A DNA stretch of 64,000 nt from Akanthomyces muscarius (GCF_028009165.1 NC_079244.1:3410001-3474000), one strand, 5' to 3'. Positions 23,101 to 33,229 are shown, numbered from the stretch's first letter. Notes: generated from the letters alone by a model not told the origin. Made by a program: numbers and translations.

Positions 23101-23219
23101 TGCAGCGCCAACTGGAGCCCCTTCGATTGACACCAGCTGGCACTTCTTCGGCCCTCTGTCCCCGAGCCTCCGAGCCCGCGCCCGTCGCATATACACACAC
23201 TCGCAGAAGCACGACCATC
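20152..23219. other. Intergenic region, about 3.1 kb, no supported gene
   Basis: No frame here shows a domain or a convincing splice partner. Local repeats include a 14-mer GACGACGCAAACAg present twice near 21617-21645, (TCG)n near 21882-21895 and three AAACGGC units at about 22442-22462. The right end is probably the Tfb5 promoter and leader. The region could hold a non-coding transcript, but nothing in the sequence proves that. Confidence 0.55.
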
Positions 23220-23547
23220 ATGCCTCGTGCCATCAGAAGTATGCCCCTCCATGCCTCCTCGTCGAGCAAAGGACTACTGACCAGCCGCCCTGTCTGGCAG
23301 GCGTGCTCATCGAGTGCGACCCCTCCATCAAGTCCATCATTGTCAACATTGACAGCGAAAATCACGACTTTATCATCGAAGACCTTGACGAGGAACGTGT
23401 TGTCGTCAAAGAGAACATGGTTCCCTTGCTCAAGCAAAAACTCGAAGACGTGTGTATACTACCTCGGCACCCGGCGATTTACTGGCTAACTCTTGGCAGC
23501 GTCTGAAAGAAAACTTGCCTCCGGTCGACGAGTCTGGCTCTGAATGA
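23220..23547 (+). CDS. TFB5: TFIIH subunit Tfb5 (GTF2H5/TTDA homologue)
   Basis: Three exons, 23220-23238, 23301-23449 and 23500-23547, with GT-AG introns of 62 and 50 nt, encode 71 aa, the normal size of this protein. The core [17 protein letters not shown] and the segment [18 protein letters not shown] match the family closely, and the tail ends [10 protein letters not shown]. Tfb5 is the smallest subunit of the general transcription and repair factor TFIIH; it stabilises the complex, binds Tfb2 and is needed for nucleotide-excision repair. The first coding exon is only 19 nt. Residue 7 becomes Ser at the splice junction (A|GC), where many homologues have Gly. Another TFIIH gene, TFB3, lies 8.6 kb downstream. 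Confidence 0.94.
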
Positions 23548-23668
23548 TCTTTCGCGATACGACGCTCGATACTAGATCGATACACGGCTGCACACATGAC
23601 TACGGTCACATCTTGAACATTAGCATTGAAGGCGTTATATTGCATTATATCTATACCCATTTTTGAAC

Positions 23669-23674
23669 AATAAA
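23669..23674 (+). terminator. AATAAA polyadenylation-like signal after Tfb5
   Basis: AATAAA lies about 120 nt beyond the Tfb5 stop, in the 149 nt gap before the convergent isomerase gene ends. It fits an A-rich positioning element, but fungal signals are degenerate, so this is only suggestive. Confidence 0.4.
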
Positions 23675-23696
23675 CCATTGTCATCCGCACATACTC

Positions 23697-24613
23697 TTAC
23701 AGCTTGGAAAACACGGGCTTTTGCTTTTGCATGCTGCTCATCATGGCCGTCGCGAAATCCTCGCCCTGCAGCGCCACCGAGTTCCATACCTGCGTGTACC
23801 GCAAGCTGTCGGCCACCGTGTGCTCCTTGCCGTAGTTGAGCAGCTCCTTGGTGCCTTGCACCGCCACGGGGCTCTTGGACGCCAGCAGCGACGCCAGGTC
23901 AACGGCCGCTGCGACCGTCTTTGCCTTATCCTCGTGCACCTGGCTGACGAAGCCTTGCGCCAGCGCCTCGGCCGGCGAGAAGTCGCGCGCCGTCATGCAC
24001 ACGTCCTTGACCCACGACAGCGAGCCGACGACCTTGGGCAGGCGCGCCAGCGTGCCAATGTCGGCCGCCAGGCCAATGTCGACCTCCTTGACGGCGAAGC
24101 GCGTCTTGGCGGAGCAGATGCGAATGTCGGCGCACGTGGCAATGTCGATGGCGAGACCGATGGCGACGTCGTGAAGGACCGCAATAACGGCTAGACCCGA
24201 TGTTAGCGCTGGGACTCAAGAATATCGTATAACACATTTGTAGAATTTTTAGACGTACGCTTCTCGCACTTTTCCATGGCGGTGATGCTCGTCTGAAACT
24301 CCTCAATGTGACTGCGCAGGAGCTTGGCCCGGCGCACCTCGTCGCCCTCGGCCGTCGTCAGCGGCGAGTCGGCAGCCGCGGCCTTGACGTCGAGCCCCGA
24401 CGTGAAGGCGCGGTCGCCAGCGCCACTCAGGATGGCGACGCGGAACTGAGGGTCGGCGCTGATCTGCTCAAAGACCTTGCCAAACTCGAGCCACACGGCC
24501 TGCGAAAAGGCGTTGAGCCGCTTCGGGTTGTTCATCTCGACGTGGGCGACGTGCTCGGCGGGCGAGGTCACGCGCATGTACTGGTAGGACTCGTAGGCGG
24601 AGACGACGGACAT
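23697..24613 (-). CDS. ECH1: Peroxisomal delta3,5-delta2,4-dienoyl-CoA isomerase (Ech1-like crotonase)
   Basis: Two exons, 24613-24259 and 24190-23697, joined across a 68 nt GT-AG intron, encode 282 aa. The start is the ATG at 24613 in a good AACCATGTC context; the frame continues upstream only through a TTG. Crotonase features are AFTSGLDVKAA (first oxyanion strand), IGLAIDIATCAD with the family acidic residue, and VKEVDIGLAADIGTL, which carries the Glu and Asp of mammalian ECH1 used for proton transfer. The protein ends SKL, a canonical PTS1 signal, so it should act in peroxisomal beta-oxidation of unsaturated fatty acids with odd-position double bonds. The usual HG before the loop is HD here and GGG is GLA; I recall GLA in fungal members, so activity is not excluded. 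Convergent with TFB5. Confidence 0.92.
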
Positions 24614-25462
24614 GGTTGCGGGGGGTTCGGCTTCAGTTCTCGGGTACAATTCGTTCTTTAAAGGGTGTGGGCGACGGGGCGAGAGAGAAGAGAAAAACTG
24701 GCGACGAGATGGGGAGAGGTGTTTGCGAGGAAAGTGAGATGCGGCCCGGCCGGGCTTTAATCTGGGGAAAGCTGGGCAAGTGGTGCCGAGGTTGACAGGC
24801 GGAGCACGGCACGGCGTTTTCGGTGGCGGACGTTCATCTCATCTCGTCCGGTCCTGTCGCGGTCCACCACCATGCAAGTCGCTGCTAGGATAGGTGAATC
24901 TCGATTAATTGAATTGGGAAATTGGTTCGAACTTATGGCATTCTGTAGCTCTTCCCCCCCTAGAATTGAACAGATCTGCATATGCTCGTCAATCTGCTAA
25001 TTTTGGTACTGGGGTTTAGTCGCATGTGATTATGCATACGAGACTTCTGAAGTGATTACATGCATTGCAGTCCATACCTGGATCACTGTATTTCCTTCTT
25101 CTTGGGCTTATTTCTTGATGAATTTGTTTCTTCTTGAGAACAGTTGATTATCAGAAGCAAGACTTGGAACAAGTCGACTGTACCCCATCCCCTCGCCTAC
25201 AATACCGCGCCGTCAACTACACGGGCGACAACGCAATGCTGCCACAGTCACTATGCGACGCCGAGTTACAAGCACAAGTCATGATCGCCGAGCGTGCCAG
25301 TTTCCAGACCCAGTTGAACTCTATTCCTTCCCATGGCTAAATCTCAAGCTTTAGATACTTTACATGTGCGCCAGAGAAACACCGATTCCCTCCCCTTCAA
25401 ATACTGTCAAATGACACCGCATACAAGGCTACATGTACTCATTTACTTGAATTTGACAATAG
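24614..25462. other. Intergenic region upstream of the isomerase gene
   Basis: About 850 bases, AT-rich between 24890 and 25130, contain the isomerase promoter and the 3' flank of the ERD2-like gene. Short plus-strand frames near 25134-25340 have no recognisable domain. Confidence 0.5.
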
Positions 25463-26607
25463 TTAATCCCTCCACTCATCCCCGCTGCGAACACCCGAAG
25501 CCGCCTGGCTGGACGATTGTCCACGGAGGGGCGCATCCTCGCCCTCATCATCGTCATCGAGCGCCTTGGCGAGGTCGTCGGGATCCTGCATCTTGGCATC
25601 AGGATCCAAGGTGTCATCCAGGTCACGCGAGCCCTCGCCGTGCTCCTCGTCCGCAAAGACACCCTCGTCAGCGCTGACAGAAATACCGCGCGACCCCCAC
25701 TTGGGTCGGCTGCCGCGCTGTTCGTCATTTTGCACACCGGCCTCCTCGTCGTGTTCTTCATTGTGATGGCCCAGAGTACGGCCAAAAATGCGCTGAACCA
25801 GCCATCCATTGCGCATGTCATCGGCGTCCACGACACCGCCGCCGCGGAGCTTTACGCGCTGGCGAGTGTAGTATACCCAAGCGAAATCCACGTAGAGAGC
25901 GGTTTGGATGAGACCAAAAATTACTGCAAGGGTGTCTGGCTTGCGATCGTCAAACATTATGCGCCAAAACCAGTTAACACAGTATAGAGCTCTGTATGAG
26001 CCGAGGGCGAGGAGATAGAAAGAATCGATGACGGTCGGGACATTCGTCTGGCGGAGCAGGAGAAGCTGGGGCAAGATGCAGACAGACTCGAGAATCTCGG
26101 AAAAGGACCACATCCACTGTGCGTGTTAGCGGCCAGCTGCTTCTCTACGCGCAAGAAAATTCACTTACACCGAGGAAACTCCATTTGACTTTGGGCGTCA
26201 AGGCGAGCATGGCAAACGGGGATAGGGCAGCAGCGCCACCAACAATGATGGCACCGAGCTTCCAGGACAGCTCCCTTTCGCGGGAGCGGGGAAACACCCA
26301 TTGCATGACGCCGAGGATATAAAACGACGTCAAGAGGTAGGTAGTTTTGAAAATGACGTTCCATACGATGGCCGTTGAGAAGAGGTCGAGATATCGGGTG
26401 CAAAAGACGAGGGCGTAGAGAATCTGCGTGACGTGGGAGACTCCTTCGGCGCTGCGGTTGTTGTGAATGGCAAAGATGAGGATTCCCTTGGACGCCATAT
26501 GGCTCAGGTCGCCCAAGATGCGAAAAATCTAGAGAAAAGCCTAGTTAGCAAGACGGTTCGGCCTGATTGCCGGAAGTGAGGCGACTTGCGTTCCAGGCAC
26601 TAGTCAT
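25463..26607 (-). CDS. ERD2/KDEL-receptor-like seven-TM protein with long acidic tail
   Basis: Three exons are predicted: 26607-26590, 26528-26169 and 26116-25463, giving 343 aa. Intron 1 starts GCAAGT, so it is a GC-AG intron; GT alternatives break the frame. The body is ER-lumen-protein-retaining receptor-like: NIFRILGDLSHMASKGILI, ILYALVFCTRYLDLF, FLESVCILPQL-type ending (ILESVCILPQLLLLRQT), then further membrane segments, about seven in total. True KDEL receptors end near residue 215; here about 120 acidic, Asp/Glu-rich residues follow (DDLAKALDDDDEGED), predicted to face the cytosol. Fungi often carry such an elongated ERD2 paralogue besides the canonical receptor, so retrieval of HDEL cargo between Golgi and ER is likely but unproven. 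The tail may bind coat proteins; that is inference. Confidence 0.9.
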
Positions 26608-27100
26608 GGTGAAGAGGTTGGGGCGTCGATACGCGCGCGCAAGTCGGGGAATATGTCGAGGCGAGCACGGCACGCTGAGCTATGCAGTGTGGTGCGGATG
26701 CTGGACAGTCGAGATGGCCAACGTCCAGACAGAATACGGATTGCGCAGCGGCTAGCGACGATGATGGATGAGGAAGAGAGGACAGCTTCGTCACCTGCGA
26801 CAGCTATGATGGAAGAGGAGACGTTGACTACGAGGCTGAGTGGAGCCGGGCCAGCTGAGCTCCCGCAGTCGGGGCCAGCCTGGGTTGCAGTGGTGACGGC
26901 ACAGGTGCAGGGGCCGCAGCAGCTGTAGCAGCCAGGTACAGGTACCTCGTCATCCGCCGTTCAGGCTCCAGCCACTGGCATACGTAAGTCAGGGTACAAT
27001 ACCCATTTTACACCGTGACGGCTTCCGAGACAGTGTAAAAGAAAAGAAAGACAATAATGGCTGGTAATACGCCGATCAAGACAGCTATTCTAAAAACAAA
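26608..27100. other. Intergenic region between two minus-strand genes
   Basis: About 490 bases hold the promoter of the ERD2-like gene and the 3' flank of the pseudokinase gene. A GC-rich stretch (26820-26950) gives open frames without homology I recognise. CAGGTACAGGTACC repeats occur at 26934-26946. Confidence 0.45.
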
Positions 27101-28043
27101 TCAGGATGAATCGCCGAGAAGAATTTGCACCTCTCGCGGCACTTCATCCACCAGCAGCTTGCCCTCCATGCCTCGCTTCAGGTGATACTCGAGGTCCTCC
27201 ATCTCCGCCTCCATCTGGCGCCGCTCCTGTGCGCTGTCACCCAACACCATGGCATTTCCAAAGTTGGTGACAAACGGCACTGTTACGCGTTAGCACATGC
27301 TCCATAGGCAGAAAGCTAGTAAATACTGACCACCTCTGGCGCCCGGCTTGGAGCAGCGGACGTAGATGTTGCGAATGCCAGGCTTGGGCCAGACGGCGGG
27401 ATTGATGTTGGCACGATGAACGATGCCTTCTTCTTGCAGCTGTGCGAGGACATCTAAAATGTCTTCGATCAAGGTCGCATTGAGCATTTTGAAGTTTACA
27501 GGCGTCAGACCAGGGATGTACTCAAGCAACAGCGCATTCTGCGTCTGGCCCTTGGCAGTCGCCGCCTCGGCCATGTCTGTCCATTCAAACTCGTAGTCAT
27601 CCATGCCGGTTGGTACCGCCAAGTACCCGAGACAGCGAGGCCAGCCGTGTTTTGGCTTGAGCTCAGAAAGAGTGTCGAACAGGGTATCGACAGCTTCTTG
27701 CGCGCTGTTGTAAGTGACGTCTCCAGTGAGTCTTGAGTATGCCTGCACTTCGTGACGGAAAAATTCCTGGTTTCTCTTGTCTCTTGGAAACTGATGAAAC
27801 GCCAATTAATACAAAAGTTCAATATTTGGTGTGAGTTGAGTTGCAGCATACTGTCTTGACCACACACTTGCCAGCGCTTCTGGCGGGTCGGGAGCCGTCC
27901 GTCTTGCGACGAACGTCGACAACGTAAGAGCTCGGCAACTCTGTCGCGTGTCGTCCATCCTGCAAGATGTCAACAAGCTTAAGCTCAACCAAAGAACTGA
28001 GATTGACAATATTGTCGCCAGGGATTTGCTGTGGTTTGGTCAT
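27101..28043 (-). CDS. Protein-kinase-like protein with degenerate catalytic motifs (probable pseudokinase)
   Basis: Three exons, 28043-27852, 27790-27331 and 27279-27101, with introns of 61 and 51 nt, encode 276 aa. The fold is recognisable from kinase landmarks in order: a beta-3-like lysine at Lys63 (KCVVKTF), an alpha-C-like FFRHEVQAYSRL at about 74-85, a hinge-like ALLLEYIPG at 150-158, a catalytic-loop position HRAN (189-192) where kinases have HRD, and NFG (223-225) where kinases have DFG. Loss of both aspartates predicts no normal phosphotransfer. No glycine-rich loop is evident. It resembles short fungal 'protein kinase-like' hypothetical proteins, some related to aminoglycoside-phosphotransferase folds. 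It is divergently placed from AME1 with 859 bp between the starts; no functional link is proven. Confidence 0.78.
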
Positions 28044-28902
28044 TGTAAACAGACGTAGAGAAGGAGATGCTTGTGATGCTGGTACTGCTACTAATTCACC
28101 CATGTTTTCTATGGCTTTTATACTTCTTCCAATTCCCGTCCAATCCAACAGAAAACACCTTGCCAATTTGCTCCTAGCCGTTCGTCTGAAGCTCTCGCGA
28201 TACCATCTTCACCACCCGACGCCAAGTTTTGGTGGTGTTTTGTGAATTAGTGCACGTTCTAGTGGTTGCTCCCCCGAACGCTGGTGGGGACATCAGCCCT
28301 GCCAAGGTCCCGTCTACAGGTATGCCATTGCTGGCACTCCTTGGAGACAGTGCCAATATATATAATCTATGCCAATAGAATTCATGGTAGATATCGATTG
28401 AAATAATAAATTTTAAAGCCAGCACGTGTATCAAGCACCGTGCAAAGGAGTTGAACTTAAAGTCTATTGGCCGCTGAAACATGTTAGGACTCTTGTAGAA
28501 AAACACCCTTGTCGAGGCCGCGGCTGCTGTGTCAGGCTGCTGAGAGGTTACCTTCTTAGGTCGAGGCTGTCGAATGGCGAGGCTATAAGTCATTTACAAG
28601 CCAGGCACGATCCAGCTACTTCTAGACCTTTAAATCTGTCTTCAATTGATATTTTTCAAGACTATTCGTATGTTGTTGAGAGCGTTGACGGGTGACTGCC
28701 GCCTGGAGCCTTTTATTAGAGCGGTAGAACAGCGACCTGCGGACCTACCTAGCGCCAGCTCCAACGCGTCACTCCTAAATACCTACATCTCGAGCGCGTC
28801 TCACATCCTGCCTCCGCCATCATCGCGCAGCATTGTGCAAAGACCGGCCAATATTACTGCATGGGCTTCATTTAACGAGTCTCGCGTAACTCTCTTGTTA
28901 CC
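28044..28902. other. Divergent promoter region, pseudokinase and AME1
   Basis: About 860 bases separate the two start codons. The region is AT-rich at 28350-28480 and has no frame I can connect to a gene. A short frame at 28646-28700 leads towards the AME1 leader but stays without domain support. Confidence 0.5.
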
Positions 28903-30720
28903 ATGGAGACAGGTTCGTCTTTGTCCAGCCTTGCCCACACCCCAGTCACTAATTGTTGATCAAGGACAAGACCGCGCGCAGCGGTTGAATGACCGTCTTC
29001 GGGGCGCTGGGTACGTCACGCCCCCGTCCCTATTTTCCACGCACATTCTAATGCCACTCACAGTCGAGCAGACGTCGGAAGCGATGACTTTAACCTCGAT
29101 ATTGAGGGCATAGGCGAGCCGTTTACGCAGCCCAGCTCCTCGTCACCACCCGCGACGAGGCCCAGCGCTGGAGCTCAGTATAGCCCAGAGATCCCCTCCG
29201 TGCCCGAAGAACCGAATGAACCAGCAATTTCACCAAACACTTCCCGGCGTCCTCCGTCGAGTCCTCGACAGCCTGCACCATACCATATAGAAATCACCGA
29301 GAGCCCTGCCCACGCCCCCGGCAGTGGACAGCGTCGACGAGTTCCAGTGCAGGAAGCCTCGGCCACGGCGGCTCGCATGCTGGCTGCCCTCGAGTCGGAT
29401 CCAATCCAGCCCCTCACACTGCCAGCGTTAAATCGACCCTCTCGCCACAGCCAGGATGCGGCCTCGGCGCGCAGAACTGCGAGCCCAGCTCGCCAATCCG
29501 GCGATGAATCCCCAGACGATTCCGCGGATGCAGAGCTGATGCCACCACCACCACCACCACCACCCAGAGTTCCCCGGCCAGCGCAAAGGCCTCCGCCAAC
29601 GACGAGAACAGTAGTAGAATCCCCATCCACTGAGGAAGACCAGGCCGAAGAGATCGGAGACCGAGCAGCGGCGGCCACGATTGGCCAGAAGAGACCACGC
29701 GTGAGCTTCCAGCCGTCACCGGAGCTTGGCTCCGAAGAATCAGACGCCGCGCCCGCAGAGGAGCATCCCGCACCCAAACGACCACGCCCGCAGACGCGAC
29801 GAGAGCCTGCTGTGCAGCGGCAACCAAAGAGGCGAAACGCCGCTGAAGGCCAGAACAAGAAGCGCGGCCGTCCGCGCAAAGAGTCAGGGCAACAGACGAA
29901 TCGTCCCCGCGCGGGCAGCGCCGAAGGAGACGTTATTGAAATCACGGTGCAGCGCTTCGTCAACGGCCCAGAGGTCGAAAGCGATGAGGAGGCCCAGGGC
30001 GAGATGGGCTTTGCCAACCGCAGCGGCGAGACTGTGGTAGATGTATTTGCGCAGGTCTGCGAGGAAGTCATTGCTACAACTCTGGGCAAGTACGAGTATC
30101 TACGACAGGAAACGCCAGATGAGGACAAACGGAAAGAGTGCCGCATCAAAATACGCGCCATTGAAGCGTTTCGCGAAGAAGTCAGCGCTCAGCTTCTGCA
30201 GCACGTACGTGAAGTGAACGTTGATATTTCAAACAAATATTTTGCTTACGCTTTACTAGTCTATCTACTTGAATCACTGGTATTCGCTTCGGAAAAGAAT
30301 CCGTCATGTGCAAAAGGAGAAGCTCGAGCTACGACAAGAACTTCTTCGCCTGAAGGCCGAAAAAGAACAAGTCGCACTTCGCATGGACGGCGTCCGCGCT
30401 CGTAGCGAGAAAGATGGCAGTGACTCCAAGGTGTGTTCGACGATATGGCCCCATCAATACGCTGCTAACCACCTGCACAGCACCGCCTCAGTGCCTCTAA
30501 CCTCATGCACGACATCGACCTAGCCGTCGAACAGGGTCGCGACGCTGCTGATCTATCATCACGAGTCCGAAAAGAAGCCGAGCTTGGGAATTTGGAGCTC
30601 ACCATCTCCCAGGTGGCAGAACAGGCGAGCAGCAACGGTCCAACTGGTGGCCTGCTACACCAGATCCAGCAATTCAATGCCTTCCTTGAACGCACTGCCG
30701 CAGTGCTCGAGTCAAGATGA
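28903..30720 (+). CDS. AME1: Inner kinetochore protein Ame1/CENP-U
   Basis: Five exons are predicted: 28903-28912, 28965-29010, 29064-30204, 30260-30430 and 30481-30720, all with GT-AG introns, giving 535 aa. The first coding exon has only 10 nt. The N-terminal two thirds are disordered and Pro/Arg-rich, with a polyproline run and an AT-hook-like KKRGRPRK at about residue 290. The C-terminal part carries the conserved signature: DVIEITVQRF, NRSGETVVDVFAQVCEEVI, then a long coiled coil (QKEKLELRQELLRLKAEKEQVALRMD). This matches the fungal Ame1/CENP-U family, a COMA-complex subunit that links centromeric CENP-A nucleosomes to the Mis12 complex. The N-terminal exons come from frame continuity only. 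The gene converges on nudC with 63 bp between stop codons. Confidence 0.83.
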
Positions 30721-30783
30721 TTTGAACAGTAACTTTGGTATATTTTCTTTAAACGCCTGCCATGCCACTATAATTACTCCAGA

Positions 30784-31460
30784 CTAGCTGAACTTGGCCT
30801 TGCTAAAGTCCATCTCGGGGTGCTGATCCTGGAACTTCTTCAGAATGTCTGCCTTTTTCTGCTCGTCGGACGAGGGCAGACCCTGCTCCTTCTGGCGCTG
30901 GTCAAACATCATCTTCTCGACCATGCCGCGCGTCTGGCCGTCAAGGTCCGACAACTTGGAGTTTTCGGGCTGGATCTTGGTCACGTCAATCTTGGGGGCG
31001 GCGGTCACGACGTGGGCCCACCACTCCATCTTGTTGACCTTGTCGAGATGAATTTCGACCGTCTTGGTTCCGTCCGCGTTGGTGGAGAGCGTCCAGGTCG
31101 AGTCGTCGACGAGAATAGCATGGGGCAGGTCGCCCTATGAACGGTCAGTTACCAGCGCAGAGGCTTGGGCAGAGAGGTACGCACATTGATGATGGGGTCT
31201 TGGCCTTTGATACCCGCAGTAAGCTTGAGCTTCTTGATTTCAACCACGAGATCGCGCGACTTCATGTTGCCGGGAACGGTAAAGGTGACATCGAGCTCGC
31301 CGATGGTTTGCGTCCACTTGTACGGCAGGCTGGCCTGCTCTTCAAGCTCCTTGGCGCGCGAGGCGGCGTCTTCAGCCGGTGAGGGATCTGCCATCCTGGT
31401 TAGCTTGCACAATAGCCGTGAAATTCACTTCTGCGCATTTTGCGCACCTTTGTCTGTCAT
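30784..31460 (-). CDS. nudC: Nuclear movement protein NudC (CS-domain cochaperone)
   Basis: Three exons, 31460-31448, 31387-31185 and 31134-30784, give 188 aa, typical of fungal NudC. The CS (p23-like) domain is clear: [58 protein letters not shown] and KMEWWAHVV, followed by the charged C-terminal helix with [11 protein letters not shown]. NudC supports dynein/dynactin and LIS1 function in nuclear migration as an Hsp90-associated cochaperone. The first coding exon is 13 nt; splicing to the acceptor just before 31387 gives an MTDKDPSP start, which I prefer from remembered homologues. An in-frame ATG in the last bases of that intron could give an MADPSP start if the intron is retained. Convergent with AME1, divergent from TFB3. 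Confidence 0.95.
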
Positions 31461-32128
31461 GATTGTGAAGTTGTTCCGAGGCTGAAAGGTGGAAGTGGAA
31501 GGCAATCGAAGCTGGAAAGCTCGAGATCTTGGAGGGGCAGCGACCCCACTAGCGGAGCTGACCAATGTAGCACCACAAACGATCAAGCACAGCAGCTGGG
31601 TGGCTCGCAGCGCTACCTTATTTACAGTGTGATGCTTCTAAATCAATGATACTGAAATATGATTTTCACACAGCTGCAAAACTGCATGAGGGTGACTTAC
31701 ACTCGTGCCTGGATGTTCGGTATTGGCCGTTGTAATAGCTGGAGTAGCTTTCTATCAAGTTCCATTTTCTTTAGCTGGCATACGCCACACGATAAAAAGA
31801 TACTATGCTTAGATGGAAAGAAGCTGCACAATATGGGATCATTCATAATCCCCAAATTGAACGGCTGCTGAGTGCATTTGGAATCCCAATAGTTGGCAGT
31901 GGGCGTGAATCTGGCAGTGGCAAAAGTGGACCACCAGTTCCTGTGCACCCCAGCCTCGAGCTAGCTTTCGATCCTCCTACAATCACCGACCACGGCGACA
32001 CGATCGCAGCAGCCGTCCTGGTCCCATCGCCTATAACAGGACGCGTTGCCCCTATTCCCAAATCCCCCGAATCGAAACCCCACGGCCTGGGCCTGCCTCG
32101 CTCCGGTTCCTGAAGGAAAACCACAATC
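31461..32128. other. Divergent promoter region, nudC and TFB3
   Basis: About 670 bases between two divergent housekeeping starts. AT-rich 31620-31870; the 32050-32128 end is C-rich and runs into an AATCATGG start context for TFB3. No gene seen. Confidence 0.55.
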
Positions 32129-33229
32129 ATGGCGCCACCAGCCGTCTCGTTACGGCACACCAACGGCAACGGCAGCAGCACGCTGACCGCTGGCGGCGGC
32201 AGCGACGACGAGGCGTGCCCGGTGTGCAAGACGACGCGCTACTTCAACAAGGACATGGAGTTTCGCATCAATACCGAGTGCTACCACCGCATGTGCAAGA
32301 CGTGCGTGGAGCGCATCTTCAAGGACGGCCCCAACCAGTGCCCCTACGCAGGCTGCCACAAGACGCTGCGCCTGCGCGGCTTCAAGGCGGCCTACTTTGC
32401 GGACCTGGCCGTCGAGCGCGAGGTTGACATCCGCCGGCGCGTCGCGACCGTCTTCAACAAGGTCGAGGACGACTTTGACTCGCTCGACAGCTACAACGAC
32501 TACCTGTACATGGTCGAGTGCCTGACGGACGACCTGGTCAACGGCCCCGACGCGGCGCGCGTCAAGGCCGAGGGCCAGCTCGCCGACTGGGAGGCCCAGC
32601 ACAAGGCCGAGATTGAGCGCAACCGGAAAATCGCAAAGGAGTCGGACGAGGCGCGCCAGAAGCGCCTCGCGGCGGAGCAGGAGAGCACGCGCCAGCGCCG
32701 CCTGCAGGACCTCCGCGAAGAGGCCGACGAAAAGGCCAGCGCGGCGCGCTTCCGTGAGGAGATGCTCGACTCGCTGCAGAGCGCCGACGTCGGGCACGCC
32801 GCGGAGGCCGTGCACAAGATTGTCCTCAAGAAGCGCGGCCAGCAGCAGCAGCCGTCACGGGGTGGCGCGCTGGACCCGGCGAGCGGGCTGTCGATCCGCG
32901 GCCTGCGCGACAAAAAGGCCGCCGCCGCCGACGCCGCCGCCGAGAGCAACAGGCCGTACGACCCCTACGGCGGGCTGGACCTGGCGCCGCAGCGCGTCGA
33001 CCTGGCGCCGGATCGCCTGGGCCAGTACAGCAGCGAGTGGCTCGACGTAGTCCGCTCCAAGCACGACTACACGGTCGGCGGGTACAGCCCGGACGAGTAC
33101 CTGACTAGGGCGCTCTTTGAGGCCTTTTCGGGCCTGGGCGTCTTTGTCGACGAGGAAAAGGACAGCCAGGGCAAAACGGCGGTGGCCAGTGGTGGTGGTG
33201 GTGCTATGGAACTAGATGATTCGTTCTGA
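32129..33229 (+). CDS. TFB3: TFIIH/CAK assembly factor Tfb3 (MAT1 homologue)
   Basis: A single exon encodes 366 aa. The N-terminal C3HC4 RING finger has Cys30, Cys33, Cys51, His53, Cys56, Cys59, Cys71 and Cys76, with the family sequence YHRMCKTCVERIF. The MAT1 middle follows: REVDIRRRVATVFNK, DFDSLDSYNDYLYMVE, then a long charged coiled coil (about 150-230) and a C-terminal part with GGYSPDEYLTRALFEAF. Tfb3 anchors the CDK-activating kinase (Kin28/Ccl1) to the TFIIH core and helps both transcription and repair. Third codon positions are very G/C-rich. Tfb5, another TFIIH subunit, is encoded 8.6 kb upstream on the same strand. Confidence 0.96.
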   Translation: MAPPAVSLRHTNGNGSSTLTAGGGSDDEACPVCKTTRYFNKDMEFRINTECYHRMCKTCVERIFKDGPNQCPYAGCHKTLRLRGFKAAYFADLAVEREVDIRRRVATVFNKVEDDFDSLDSYNDYLYMVECLTDDLVNGPDAARVKAEGQLADWEAQHKAEIERNRKIAKESDEARQKRLAAEQESTRQRRLQDLREEADEKASAARFREEMLDSLQSADVGHAAEAVHKIVLKKRGQQQQPSRGGALDPASGLSIRGLRDKKAAAADAAAESNRPYDPYGGLDLAPQRVDLAPDRLGQYSSEWLDVVRSKHDYTVGGYSPDEYLTRALFEAFSGLGVFVDEEKDSQGKTAVASGGGGAMELDDSF

